Source: MVYY01 sp012517575
GTDB taxonomy: Bacteria > Bacteroidota > Bacteroidia > Bacteroidales > Paludibacteraceae
DNA length: 64,000 bases
NCBI GenBank assembly: GCA_031629035.1
Contig: JAVLUG010000004.1
Location: forward strand, 21,364-85,363
Direction: 5' to 3'
The notes beneath the pieces were generated by a model. The model was not told the origin of the DNA. It did no database searches and was given only the letters and a program-made list of their open reading frames with translations. Shown piece by piece: positions 16,105-27,300 of the stretch (position 1 is its first letter; each line of letters begins with the position of its first letter). Both the position numbers and the translations under genes were made by a program.

Positions 16105-16340
16105 AATGAATGTGAGTTCGATATGATGGTGACATGTTTTAATTATATAAAAAGTTGATTATTAATAAAGGAATAAGGTTTATTTTTGTTGAGGATTTTC
16201 GTTACCAAGGTTTTATTAAAAAACAAGGTTTGTTTTTTTGATTTAAAGACCTTATTTGATACAACTAACTTTTTCATCAACCTTATTAGCTTATTTATAA
16301 TTGCTTATAAAATATTCTTATATCGAACCCACGATAAATT
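16105..16340. repeat. Diverged relative of repeat family A (copy 3)
   Basis: Shares the inner blocks of family A: TGTGAGTTCGATAT on the left against ATATCGAACCCACG on the right, AATAAGGTTTATT and ATCAACCTTATTAGCTTATT. It lacks the AACCCAGATT ends. It fills most of the gap between the large surface protein gene and the small tail gene. No ORF. Confidence 0.6.
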
Positions 16341-16398
16341 AAAATAAAAAGTATTTCCTATCCTCACTCTTCTTTTTTAAGGGGAAAATTCATTCTTC

Positions 16399-19300
16399 TC
16401 AGCGAGAAGGATGATGAATTACCTTGACAACCTTGATTGGTTGATTGGGACTTTCAACTACAACCTGATAAACGCCAGCTACCGCAATCGGAATTTCTAT
16501 TTTGTCTGACTGCGTAGAAGGATTGAAGGCAACCAATCTTCCCATAGTATCGTAAAGCCGAACAGTAGTATTTTCCGGCAAACCATTCACCACAATTTTT
16601 CCGTAAGCGCTGAATGCAATAATTCCATTTTCTTTTTCTTCGGGAAGCGTTGAAGAAATTACTTTCTTTGCCGAAATCAGAAAACGGGAAGTGTTGGTAC
16701 CTGCCGTAGCAGAATAGGTGTAGTCGGAGGTCAACAAATCTACCGTTTTGCCTGCCGTTTTATCGGTAAGTGTAAGTTGGGATAAACCTGCAGCTTGCAA
16801 CGCATCCGCATGGAACGTATGGTTGCCTGAAGTTTTGGTGTAAACGGCCAGTGGCAAATTTTGAGCTTCAGCGTATGACAAAGCATTGAAAGCATAATTA
16901 ATGCCGCCATTTACCGTGTAAACCTGTGGTTTGGGAGTGCCCGTTCCTACCCATTTCTCCAGATCTTCTCCAATTTCGTAAGCAGCTGTTTGCTCATCAT
17001 CCAGAATCAAAGTAGTCTCGTCCGTTCCAGTTGGTGATTGATAAACAATTTTTACCTTGTCAGTTGTTTCGTTACGCACGGAAGCCGGAAGCAATAACCG
17101 ACCAATGAGATCAAAAGAAATACCCGATGTCTCCAAATCGTTTCCTGCCTGTACAAAAAAAGAAGTAAACGGATTCAGTCCATTCTCTCCGTCCAGGGAT
17201 GAGGAATACTTATCGACCTGCGTATAGGTTTTGGAACTTCCGCCATCGGAGAAAGTAAAATAGTTGAAGTTGGCTGCCAAGCCTTTAATCTTGGTGAAAA
17301 AAGGAAGGCCGATCAGATTCCATCCTTTATGGTTTTCTGTTACATTGGCAGCATCTTTACCAAAATAGCTAACAGGAATATTGATAGATGGCTCAGACGA
17401 TAAAGTTAAATTGTGTCCCAGCGGAAATATAACTTCTTCGGTGCCGGAAGCCAAACCAATAATGTAACCTTTGCCGGCTTCAAGTGTTTCACCGGTATAC
17501 ATTTTCCAGTTACTAATGGTTCCCAGATTCTGAATACGGGAAGCTCCATCGTAATATTTCAGGAACCAGTCCGTTCCCAATGTTCCCAATGAACCATCCG
17601 CAGCCGTTATGCTGCTTACAAGCACATTATATGGAAAAGCAATAAAATACCATTGTACATCGTCCAGCGTGCGGACATAACGGAAATTTTCACTAATGGT
17701 TAGTTGACCGGTGATTAAGTTGATTCTCATCATCGAAGTGGGAAAATTATTAAATAAATTGCTGCCCAAGCCGGCTTTCAGGGTTAAATTTCTCATTGTA
17801 ACGGACTGATTGATGTCCAATTTGCCATTGGGAAATACGGTTACGTTCCGAATGGATTTATTGGCTTCATTTACTGTTAATTTTCCTCCGGATTTTATTC
17901 CCATATCGCAAGTGGGGCACAAAGTGGTATAATTGTCGATATTCTTTGCATCTGAAACAATGATGGGGACATTTATGTAAGAAGATGCCGTTACGGTTTC
18001 CCCGTTTTTCACCTCCAGCTTCAGTTCTTCGCAGGGACGCGCAGCAGCATTGGGTATGGTAACTTTCTTGTTGCTTACGGCATTTGTAATTTCCTGCCAT
18101 GTCGTATAAATGTTGCCATAATCATAGTTGCCAAACTCAATCAGTGCATTGCAGGCTATGGGTTGACCCGGACTATAATCCATCGGATACAAGTCCCATT
18201 CCGTACCCAGCGTGGCAAAAGAGGTCGTATTGTTGCTGACGGCATTGGTTCCACTTATTACCGAAATGTTCCGCACCAGCAATTGGCGATCGGTCTTCAG
18301 TTCCGTTCCATCAGTTTTGGTAGCCGTCCATCTTTCTGTGGGCGTTTTACCTTGTGACTGACCAATGATATCAACTGTATTATTGTTATTATCAACTAAT
18401 CGTATCGGATCGTTTCCATTAAATAATAACTCATTCGGGCTTGAAAATTGGTGCCAATCACTTCCAAAAGAACCGGAGCAGGATGAGCCTACATCTTTTG
18501 TGTATAATACATAAGATTTTCTTTTCTCCAAAGTTCCACTCAAAGCATATGTCATCACATTTGTACTGTCCCAGTTGATGGTGACTTCTCTTTTTCCAAT
18601 TTGAAATACCTGCACTTTCCATCCATTTAAACTAACATCATTAGCTGTCCCGTTGAAAATTTCCAGCAACTTGTTGTTACTGTCCGCTTCGAAATATTTG
18701 CTGAAAAACAACCCTTGAGCCACATGTTGTTCTCCTTCGGTTACTTTTTGATAAACATGAAGATCTCCTGTGGTGTTCCAGTCCATATTGAAAGTACCGT
18801 CTTCGTTTAACGAAACAATATCGACCTTGGGTAAAGCCATAGCCGTTCCGGATAGTGGAACAACAAGAGATGTGGCACCGGCGGAACTGATGGTCAAATT
18901 ATCGGAATGTGTTCCTGCTGTTGTGGGATGGTAGGTAATGGTTACCTCTGTGGGTGAAACCGTACGATTGGTAGGCGTCAGAGAAGCAGGTGAAACGGAA
19001 AACAGACTCTCCTCTCCAACCGATAACGTCAAAGGAGCGTTTAGATAAATACCGCTCACAGTAATGGTGGTGGTAACCGGCATTTCCACATTGGTGGTGA
19101 AGGAAGGAATTGTTTCAGGATCTGCATAAATCAAGGGATGCTCTGCCAACGTTACCGTAATTTCGTTGGAAGCCGCCGAAAGTACATCTGACTTCTTGGC
19201 TTTGACGCTGTAGTAATAGGTAGTGTTGGTAGTTAATCCTGTAAGGGTATAGGAGGTACCTGCAATATTTTGAAACGGTGAACCTGTTACCTGATTGGGC

Positions 19301-21867
19301 AGGGCATTGTCGATGGCATGTGTGCCCAAACCGCCAGCTTCATTTTGATCAAAAACTTCCCATTCTTCACTCAGCGTGGGGAAGCCGGAATCGGGATTGG
19401 TAGTTACCCCTGCACTAACGGAGGATTTTCTTCGCAATGTTTTATTTTCGGTTTCTATTCCTCCATCAGCTGTCCATTTGGTGCCGGGGTCTTCTCCTAT
19501 TCTCCCAAAAATATCCACATACGTGTCTGTAGAATTTTTGTAAAGGGCTATGGCATCATCACCATTAAAGTTGATGGCTGCATTGTCGAAAGCTGTTACA
19601 CCTACGGGAAGGGTAAGCGCAGCAAGCGAATTTTTGTAAACAATGGTTTTGCCTGCTGCCAGTGTACCGGATAGGGTTACAGTGTAAGTTGCATTTGTTG
19701 CTCCATTGGCAAACAACAGCAACTTGTAATTGGATAAATCGATGGAAGCACTGGTACCATTGTAAATTTCGAGATATTTGTTGTTGTTGTCGCCTTCCAC
19801 ATATTCCGAAATGATCAGGTCGGTAGCGTTGCCTGTTTTGGTGTAAACGCTCAGGTCGTACGCATCGGCGCCGATGACGGCATTCCAATGTGCCGTAAAT
19901 CCGCTTGCCGTGATATCTGTGGCATCGGTAGCAACAGGCGCCGAAGGCGTGCACGAACCCGTGAGACTGCGAGTAACGGTGGTGGCTCCTGAACTGGATA
20001 ACGTCAGGGTAGCCGTATGGGTTCCCACATCGGTGGGAGTATAGGTAATAGTTATCGAAGTAGCGGAAACCGTCCCGCCGGTTGGAGTCAGGCTGGCAGG
20101 CGAAACGGAAAATTTAGCCGCATCTGTACCCGAAAGCGAGAGCGAAATGGCTTCGGTGAGATGCACGCCGCTGACCGTTATGGTGGTGACAGCTGAATTA
20201 CCTAACGTAGTGGAGAGACTGGGAATGGTTGCTTCCTGAACGGATATTTCAGGCCCCGACAAGGCTACCGATATTTCGTTGGAAGCTGTGGAAGTATAGC
20301 TGCCAGAAGTTGCCTCTACAGTGTAGTAATAAGTGGTATTGGTACTCAGCCCGCTTAAGGTATAGGAAGTGGTGCTGCCACTCGAAATGATAAAGGGAGA
20401 ACCGGAAACGGGAGTTTTTGAACCGCTTTTCGTGACAACGACATCGTCTAAAAAGAACCTGCCTCTCGATGCTTGCTTTCCTTCAAATTTAATTTTTGAA
20501 GCTGTTGTTCCACCTGTCAAAGTGGTGGAATAAGATTTTAATGTATAATCGGTATTATTCAAACCAGTAGCAGTATAAACAAGAACATTATCAAGATAAA
20601 TTTTTAGTTCTGTAGAATCGTTTAACCAAGCCATTGCTTTAAAAGATAAAGTTACTTCTCCCGTTAAATCTAAAGCAGGTGTAACAAGAGAACCTAAAGC
20701 ATCGCTGGAACCAACCTTGACTGTTCCTCCAGCCTGAAATACTTTACTACCAGTCCAGCCGGAAACTAAAGTGTAAGTATTCAAATTGTCAGAAATATCT
20801 GTTGTATGGGCATTACCATTCGGTTGTCCTGCAGTAAATTTACTAAAATCTTCACTCAAGATGTTAGTTGTTCCAGTTTTGGTGTACACGTTCAATTTAT
20901 ATCCCGTTGCGCCGGTGACGGCATTCCAGTTGGCTGTAAAGCCGGTAGCAGAAACATTGGTAGCAGCAGTAGCTGTGGGAGCAGCCAGAATGCCACTGCC
21001 CTGAGCGGCTACATTGATGGAAGTAGCTCCCTGACTACTGATAGTGATATTTCCATTATAGGATTGTACAGCTGTCGGTGTAAATTTTACATAAATTGTC
21101 TGGTTGATGGACCCGCTTGAAGGAGTCAGGGTAAGCGAATTAGCATAAGTACCGGTTTCGGTAGTGGAATAAGTAAATCCGGTTAATGCTCCTACCGTAA
21201 CATTGCCGGTCAGATTGCTGCCCGTCAGGGTAAAAGACTTTGGTCCGGCTGTAGTCCCTACGGCTACGTTTCCAAAAGATTCAAGGGTAGTAGCGGAAAG
21301 GGCGGGAGAAGAAGTTTGTAATTTGTAAAGATAAACATCATTTTGTCCGGATGAATAACATGCGAAAAGAGGAGGATTATTACTTGAATTAAAACGGAGT
21401 ATATTTCTTGTAACTCCAGTATTGCTTGTCATTGAAGCTTTTCCATCGATAGCTATTGTAATTTTCCATGTCGTAGAAGTAGCTTGTGTTTTTAAATGAT
21501 TACTACTACTGCTTGCAGCGTATAAATAGCCATTGTTAAGAGGATCATATAAAGTCCAATTATCTGTTGATCCTCCTAATGTAATTTCAAAGGGTTTTGT
21601 GTCCGTATTACTTGTCGCCGGTTCAGTACTGATAGAATTGGAGCTAATCGTAACGCTTACAGCTACACGATTATTTGTATTCTGCAATCCCATAGCATAA
21701 CAATCATCACTACTTTTTATACCTACAACCAAATATTTGGCACCCACTTCAAGTTGAGAATTAGAGGTAATTAAAGTGTAGGTTTTAGTTTCAGCATTAA
21801 TTGCAAGATTCCCTGCCAGCAATCCTATCGCCAGCAGCAACGATTTTACAAGAGTAAGTTTTTTCAT
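16399..21867 (-). CDS. Giant T9SS-exported surface protein with lamin-tail and FN3-like domains
   Basis: An 1822-aa predicted surface protein. Residues 1-25 are a signal peptide. Residues about 188-292 form a beta-sandwich repeat (SFTLTGSNLTGNVTV ... NQTIYVKFTP). FN3-like modules start near 296 and recur (ATGFTANWNAVTGATGYKLNVYTKTG-type segments). A jelly-roll follows at about 340-480. Two lamin-tail-like domains lie near 685-790 (ISEYVEGDNNNKYLEIYNG) and 1056-1173 (FSKYFEADSNNKLLEIFNG). The last 75 residues are a type A Por secretion sorting domain (GKIVVNGLPENTTVRLYDTM ... GVYQVVVES). No catalytic motif is recognised; adhesion or a scaffold role is a guess. It is divergent from the 1977-aa protein across the 178-bp repeat array. 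Confidence 0.9.
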   Translation of the reverse strand: MKKLTLVKSLLLAIGLLAGNLAINAETKTYTLITSNSQLEVGAKYLVVGIKSSDDCYAMGLQNTNNRVAVSVTISSNSISTEPATSNTDTKPFEITLGGSTDNWTLYDPLNNGYLYAASSSSNHLKTQATSTTWKITIAIDGKASMTSNTGVTRNILRFNSSNNPPLFACYSSGQNDVYLYKLQTSSPALSATTLESFGNVAVGTTAGPKSFTLTGSNLTGNVTVGALTGFTYSTTETGTYANSLTLTPSSGSINQTIYVKFTPTAVQSYNGNITISSQGATSINVAAQGSGILAAPTATAATNVSATGFTANWNAVTGATGYKLNVYTKTGTTNILSEDFSKFTAGQPNGNAHTTDISDNLNTYTLVSGWTGSKVFQAGGTVKVGSSDALGSLVTPALDLTGEVTLSFKAMAWLNDSTELKIYLDNVLVYTATGLNNTDYTLKSYSTTLTGGTTASKIKFEGKQASRGRFFLDDVVVTKSGSKTPVSGSPFIISSGSTTSYTLSGLSTNTTYYYTVEATSGSYTSTASNEISVALSGPEISVQEATIPSLSTTLGNSAVTTITVSGVHLTEAISLSLSGTDAAKFSVSPASLTPTGGTVSATSITITYTPTDVGTHTATLTLSSSGATTVTRSLTGSCTPSAPVATDATDITASGFTAHWNAVIGADAYDLSVYTKTGNATDLIISEYVEGDNNNKYLEIYNGTSASIDLSNYKLLLFANGATNATYTVTLSGTLAAGKTIVYKNSLAALTLPVGVTAFDNAAINFNGDDAIALYKNSTDTYVDIFGRIGEDPGTKWTADGGIETENKTLRRKSSVSAGVTTNPDSGFPTLSEEWEVFDQNEAGGLGTHAIDNALPNQVTGSPFQNIAGTSYTLTGLTTNTTYYYSVKAKKSDVLSAASNEITVTLAEHPLIYADPETIPSFTTNVEMPVTTTITVSGIYLNAPLTLSVGEESLFSVSPASLTPTNRTVSPTEVTITYHPTTAGTHSDNLTISSAGATSLVVPLSGTAMALPKVDIVSLNEDGTFNMDWNTTGDLHVYQKVTEGEQHVAQGLFFSKYFEADSNNKLLEIFNGTANDVSLNGWKVQVFQIGKREVTINWDSTNVMTYALSGTLEKRKSYVLYTKDVGSSCSGSFGSDWHQFSSPNELLFNGNDPIRLVDNNNNTVDIIGQSQGKTPTERWTATKTDGTELKTDRQLLVRNISVISGTNAVSNNTTSFATLGTEWDLYPMDYSPGQPIACNALIEFGNYDYGNIYTTWQEITNAVSNKKVTIPNAAARPCEELKLEVKNGETVTASSYINVPIIVSDAKNIDNYTTLCPTCDMGIKSGGKLTVNEANKSIRNVTVFPNGKLDINQSVTMRNLTLKAGLGSNLFNNFPTSMMRINLITGQLTISENFRYVRTLDDVQWYFIAFPYNVLVSSITAADGSLGTLGTDWFLKYYDGASRIQNLGTISNWKMYTGETLEAGKGYIIGLASGTEEVIFPLGHNLTLSSEPSINIPVSYFGKDAANVTENHKGWNLIGLPFFTKIKGLAANFNYFTFSDGGSSKTYTQVDKYSSSLDGENGLNPFTSFFVQAGNDLETSGISFDLIGRLLLPASVRNETTDKVKIVYQSPTGTDETTLILDDEQTAAYEIGEDLEKWVGTGTPKPQVYTVNGGINYAFNALSYAEAQNLPLAVYTKTSGNHTFHADALQAAGLSQLTLTDKTAGKTVDLLTSDYTYSATAGTNTSRFLISAKKVISSTLPEEKENGIIAFSAYGKIVVNGLPENTTVRLYDTMGRLVAFNPSTQSDKIEIPIAVAGVYQVVVESPNQPIKVVKVIHHPSR

Positions 21868-21923
21868 AGAAAAAAGTTATAAAGGATTCGAAAACATGAA
21901 ACGTGCCATATATTTTTAAAAAA

Positions 21924-21931
21924 CAAAAATA
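21924..21931 (-). promoter_or_regulatory. Candidate -7 promoter box (TATTTTTG) for the 1822-aa surface protein
   Basis: The minus strand reads TATTTTTG, an exact TAnnTTTG match, 57 bases upstream of the start codon and outside the repeat array. Confidence 0.45.
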
Positions 21932-22047
21932 CATCAATTTTTTGAAAAAAAATTTATTCCATTGTTAAATCGATTTTTTATTTGAAATTTATTCGTTTTG
22001 TAACAAATTTGAATCCGATTCATTTCAACAAATTTGGGTATTTGCCA

Positions 22048-23796
22048 GAGACGTAGCATGCTACGTCTCTACTTAATTAATTGAATTACAAATAATTAAT
22101 TGAAAAATGAATGTATTGAAATTCTTCCCAACCTTATCGTGCAAAAAACCTTAATAACCTGAATAAACTCCAAAATCGAAACCTTATTACCTTGTTTTAC
22201 CGTGAAAACAATTGACGTTCTCGCATGAGACGTAGCATGCTACGTCTCTACTTAATTAATTGAATTACAAATAATTAATTGAACATTGAATGTATTGAAA
22301 TTCTTCCAACCTTATCGTGCAAAAAACCTTAATAACCTGAATAAACCCCAAAATCGAAACCTTATTACCTTATTTTACCGTGAAAACAATTGACGTTCTC
22401 GCATGAGACGTAGCATGCTACGTATCTACCATGATAAATTTCAATTCCATTGGAAAAAATACCGAGCAACTTTTGAATTATTTCACGTTTGGAATCCATT
22501 TCATTACCACCAATTTGGGCATTTGCGTGAGACGTAGCATGCTACGTCTCTACTTAATTAATTGAATTACAAATAATTAATTGAACAATGAATGTATTGA
22601 AATTCTTCCAACCTTATCGTGCAAAAAACCTTAATAACCTGAATAAACTCCAAAATCGAAACCTTATTACCTTGTTTTACCGTGAAAACAATTGACGTTC
22701 TCGCATGAGACGTAGCATGCTACGTCTCTACTTAATTAATTGAATTACAAATAATTAATTGAACAATGAATGTATTGAAATTCTTCCAACCTTATCGTGC
22801 AAAAAACCTTAATAACCTGAATAAACTCCAAAATCGAAACCTTATTACCTTATTTTACCGTGAAAACAATTGACGTTCTCGCATGAGACGTAGCATGCTA
22901 CGTCTCTACTTAATTAATTGAATTACAAATAATTAATTGAAAAAACAATATTTGAAATTCTTTCCAACCTTATCGTGCAAAAAACCTTAATAACCTGAAT
23001 AAACTCCAAAATCGAAACCTTATTACCTTATTTTACCGTGAAAACAATTGATGTTCTCGCATGAGACGTAGCATGCTACGTTTCTGCTTAATTAATTGAA
23101 TTACAAATAATTAATTAAAAGAACAATATTTGAAATTCTTCCCAACCTTATCGTGCAAAAAACCTTAATAACCTGAATAAACTCCAAAATCGAAACCTTA
23201 TTACCTTATTTTACCGTGAAAACTATTTAGGTTCTCGCATGAGACGTAGCATGCTACGTCTCTACTTAATATATTGAATTACAAATGATTAATTGAACAA
23301 TGAATGTAATGAGATTCTTCCAACCTTATCGTGCAAAAAACCTTAATAACCTGAATAAACTCCAAAATCGAAACCTTATTACCTTATTTTACCGTGAAAA
23401 CTATTTAGGTTCTCGCATGAGACGTAGCATGCTACGTCTCTACTTAATATATTGAATTACAAATGATTAATTGAACAATGAATGTAATGAGATTCTTCCA
23501 ACCTTATCGTGCAAAAAACCTTAATAACCTGAATAAACCCCAAAATCGAAACCTTATTACCTTATTTTACCGTGAAAACTATTTAGGTTCTCGCACGAGA
23601 CGTAGCATGCTACGTCTCTACTTAATATATTGAATTACAAATGATTAATTGAACAATGAATGTAATGAGATTCTTCCAACCTTATCGTGCAAAAAACCTT
23701 AATAACCTGAATAAACTCCAAAATCGAAACCTTATTACCTTATTTTACCGTGAAAACTATTTAGGTTCTCGCACGAAACGTAGCATGCTACGGCTC
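22048..23796. repeat. Tandem array with 11 copies of a 22-bp palindrome, 178-bp period
   Basis: A perfect 22-bp palindrome with half-site GAGACGTAGCA starts at 22048, 22227, 22405, 22529, 22707, 22885, 23063, 23241, 23419, 23597 and 23775. The 11th copy, and one or two others, have single changes. Spacing is 178-179 bp except 124 bp between copies 3 and 4. The rest of each unit is also conserved: TTAATTAATTGAATTAC, CCAACCTTATCGTGC, CCTTAATAACCTGAATAAAC and ACCTTATTACCTTATTTTAC. Copies 8-10 share their own variant (GAAAACTATTTAGG), a sign of recent duplication. No ORF runs through it. Confidence 0.95.
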
Positions 23797-23950
23797 TATC
23801 CATAGCAAATGCAACATTTCCATATTCCCGTTGAGACAAATTGAAAAAGCTATCATCCTCCGATAAAAAAATTAAACGTTATATTATGTTAAACCGGAAT
23901 AAAAATACAAATTAAATTATTTTTTACATTGCCCATATTTGAAATTATTA

Positions 23951-23958
23951 TAACTTTG
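23951..23958 (+). promoter_or_regulatory. Candidate -7 promoter box (TAACTTTG) upstream of the 1977-aa protein
   Basis: Exact TAnnTTTG match 412 bases before the start codon. The long distance makes it less likely than the box at 24093. Confidence 0.35.
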
Positions 23959-24092
23959 CAACCCAAAATTATTTAAAATTAAAACCAGCCCGTTCACAAA
24001 AAGTCTTAATTTTAATTATATTTTGAGTTAATTTAATTTATTTCACATTATTCGTTTCGTTCGATCGTTAATTTATTGTATTTCAATATTTT

Positions 24093-24100
24093 TATCTTTG
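24093..24100 (+). promoter_or_regulatory. Candidate -7 promoter box (TATCTTTG) for the 1977-aa surface protein
   Basis: Exact TAnnTTTG match 270 bases before the start codon. It would give a long AT-rich leader of about 260 bases. Confidence 0.4.
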
Positions 24101-24369
24101 TATCTTGTTTCCTTCTTGTTCTGATTTAATCAGTATTTTTCATAGATTGTATTGAAATATCGGATTTCTTAAGCTATAAATGCATAAACAACTTGTTAAA
24201 TATATATAAAAATAGAAAAATCGGTTAACTTTTTTCCGTTTTTTCTTTTTTTATTCATGAAATGAATGTAACATTGTACCGAATATTTCTATGGAAAACA
24301 TTCCCAATTTTTTTAATTGCAGCGTTAAAGCAGTGTTTGAGCTCTAAAACGGTGAGTGGGGGATTTTAA

Positions 24370-27300
24370 ATGAAGAAAATTTTTACAGAGTACCTGAAAA
24401 TCTGTTTGTTTTCATTCTTCCTTGTTTTGGGAGGAATGTCTTCGATATATGCAACAACATATTATTCTAAAGCGACCGGATTAAATGCGAATGCTCGAAC
24501 TACGTGGACAGTAAATGCTGACGGAACAGGTGCGAATCCATCCAATTTTACAACTGCCGGAGATGTGTTTGTTATTCAAAATGGACATGCATTAACTTTG
24601 AATAATACATGGTCTTTGACTGGTAACCTTACTATAAATAATGGAGGATCTTTTACCACTGGAAGTCAAAATACGACCCTTGGAAGTTTAACTATAAATA
24701 GCGGTGGTACTTTCACTGTAAATTTTAATAATAATAGGACACTTACTTTAAATGGAGCTACAACTATTGGTGGCACTTTAAATATAACCACAACGAATGG
24801 AAATAAAAACTTTATCGGTTCTGTAACGGTTAATAGCGGTGGTACGTGGAATAACAGCGGCAATGAAGCTATTAACTTTCGAGGCGGCGTAACTAATAAC
24901 GGTACTTTCACGGCAGGAGCAGGCGTATATACTTTCAACACGAACAATCAAACCATCAATGGCACCTTGAGTATTCCTAATGTGACGGTGACAGGAGTTA
25001 CATTGACCAACAACGGAACGTTGTCTGTAACTACTGCATTGGCAGGCAATGGAGGGCTGACCCAAAGCAGTGGAAGTGTACTGAATATAGGGGGGCCTAC
25101 AACAACGGCAATTACTATTTCAACATTGACCGCTACTGCTGCCGGAAATACGGTAAATTATAACGGTGCAGCTCAGACGCTTAAAGCGACGACTTATGAC
25201 AATTTAACCCTATCCGGAACAGGAGCTAAAACATTTCCTTCCGGAACGACAACCGTCAATAATGTGTTGTCTATTGAAAATGGCACTAACACAAATACCT
25301 TTACGGGAACTTTAGCTTATGGTACAGCAGCTACTTTGCAATACAATGCCGGTTCATCCAATCGAACGGTTGCTGCCGAATGGCCGGCTACATTTAATGG
25401 CACAGGCGGAGTTCTTATTAAGGGAACCGGAACCATTACTTTAAATGAAACAAAAACATTAAGTGCAAATGTACCTTTAACAATTAATAGCGGAACTTTA
25501 GCGTCCGGTAATTATAATTTAACGTTAGGAGGAAATTTCACTAATAATGCCACATTTACCTATGGAACTTCTACCGTTACTTTTAATGGTACTTCCCCTC
25601 AAACTATCAGTGGAACTTCTGCTACTACCTTTTATAATTTAACGATCAACAATACCGGCACTTCAGGAAACAATACCGTTACCCTTGAGCAGCCAACCAC
25701 CGTAACTAATACGCTTACTTTGACTTCAGGGATTGTCAATACGACCTCAACAAATGTTCTTTCGGTTACCAATACGGCAACCTCAGGCATTTCGGGAGGA
25801 AGTTCTTCATCCTTTGTCAATGGACCTTTGAAATGGTCTTTACCAGCCAGTTTGGCATCAGGAAGCAGCTATGTTTTTCCGGTGGGTGCAGGAACCAATT
25901 ATTACCCCTTCACGCTAATGAATCCAACAACCGGAGCAACAGCCCCAACGGTTCAAATAGAAGCAAAAACAGGCAGCAGTGGAGGAACTTTTGACGGAAC
26001 GTTGTTTTCGTTAAGTACGACGGAATACTGGACAATGGCTACCACAGGAAGTTTTACGAACAGTTCCATTTCTATTTCCCGTCCGACGGCTATCACTCCT
26101 TATAACGTGATTGCAGGATCAACTACTGTGAACGGTACTTACACTTCATTGGGTGGAACTGCCGGAACGAACGGAGTAACGAACTCCAATTCAATCGGTT
26201 CCAATCGGTATTTTGCATTGGGTCGTGCAAGATATTTAACCCTTTCAACAACAAGCCTTACCGGTTTTACTTATCCGGAAGGGAATGGCCCATCCGGCAT
26301 TCAGAGTTTTACCGTCAATGCAGACGGACTAACTGACAATGTGATCATTTCAGCACCAACCGATTTTGAAGTTTCGCTTTCGGGAGGAACTTCTTTCAGC
26401 GGTAGCAGTCAGGTTACGATTCCGGCTGTGTCAGGTAGTATGAACAATGTTTCTGTTTATGTTCGTATGAAAGCCGGTTTGGTTCAAGGCAGCATTGGTC
26501 CGGAACAATTAACGGTTGCTTCCACCGGTTTCACCAATCAGACGATAAATCTGAGCGGAACAGTAACCGTTCGTCCGGTTGTAACGCTTTCTACTTCAGG
26601 ATTAAGTGGATTTACTTATTCTTTTTCGGCAGGACCATCGGCTCAACAAAGTTTTACTGTCAGTGGGTCAAATCTTTCCGGAAATGTAACGCTCACTGCA
26701 CCTGTTCACTATGAAATATCTACTACTTCCGGTTCCGGTTTTACCTCGTCAATATCGCTCACGCCTACAGGAGGAACGTTGCCGTCTACAACCATTTACG
26801 TACGATTAAAAGTAAGTTTGGGCGTAGGCACTTATAATGAAACATTGACGGCAGCCAGTCAATATGCCGTAACAAAAAATCTTTCCTTGAATGGAAGCGT
26901 TACTTCCGCTGCAACTCTTACTACAACTCCCGCCTGGCTTGCCTGCTTTATTTATACTTCCGGAAGCGGCCCTTCCGGTGCGCAAACTTTTTCTTTAACC
27001 GGTTCCAATTTGGGGACAAATACGGTAACCGTGACAGCACCAACTAATTTTGAAATATCGAGCAACGGAACTACTTTCAGCAGTTCATTTACTTTGACGC
27101 CCAGTGGCGGAGCGGTCAATCAGACGGTGTATGCAAGGTTAAAATCGGGATTGGCAGTTGGAACATATGGTCCGAGTAATGTGTCGCTATCTTGTACAGG
27201 AGCAGTAACCAAAACCGTTGCATTGAACGGACAGCTTGTGAATACGGCTACTGTATTGGTATCGAAGAATACGGTTACAGGTTTTGGTTATCAATTAAAC

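Larger units (their letters stand above)
23797..24369. other. AT-rich leader region of the 1977-aa surface protein
   Basis: About 570 bases without a gene between the repeat array and the start codon at 24370. Two exact -7 boxes are listed separately. Nothing else is recognised. Confidence 0.5.

Noticed and set aside
22048..23796. CRISPR array
   Set aside because: The period is 178 bp, and the sequences between palindromes are near-identical instead of being unique spacers; no cas genes are in the window.
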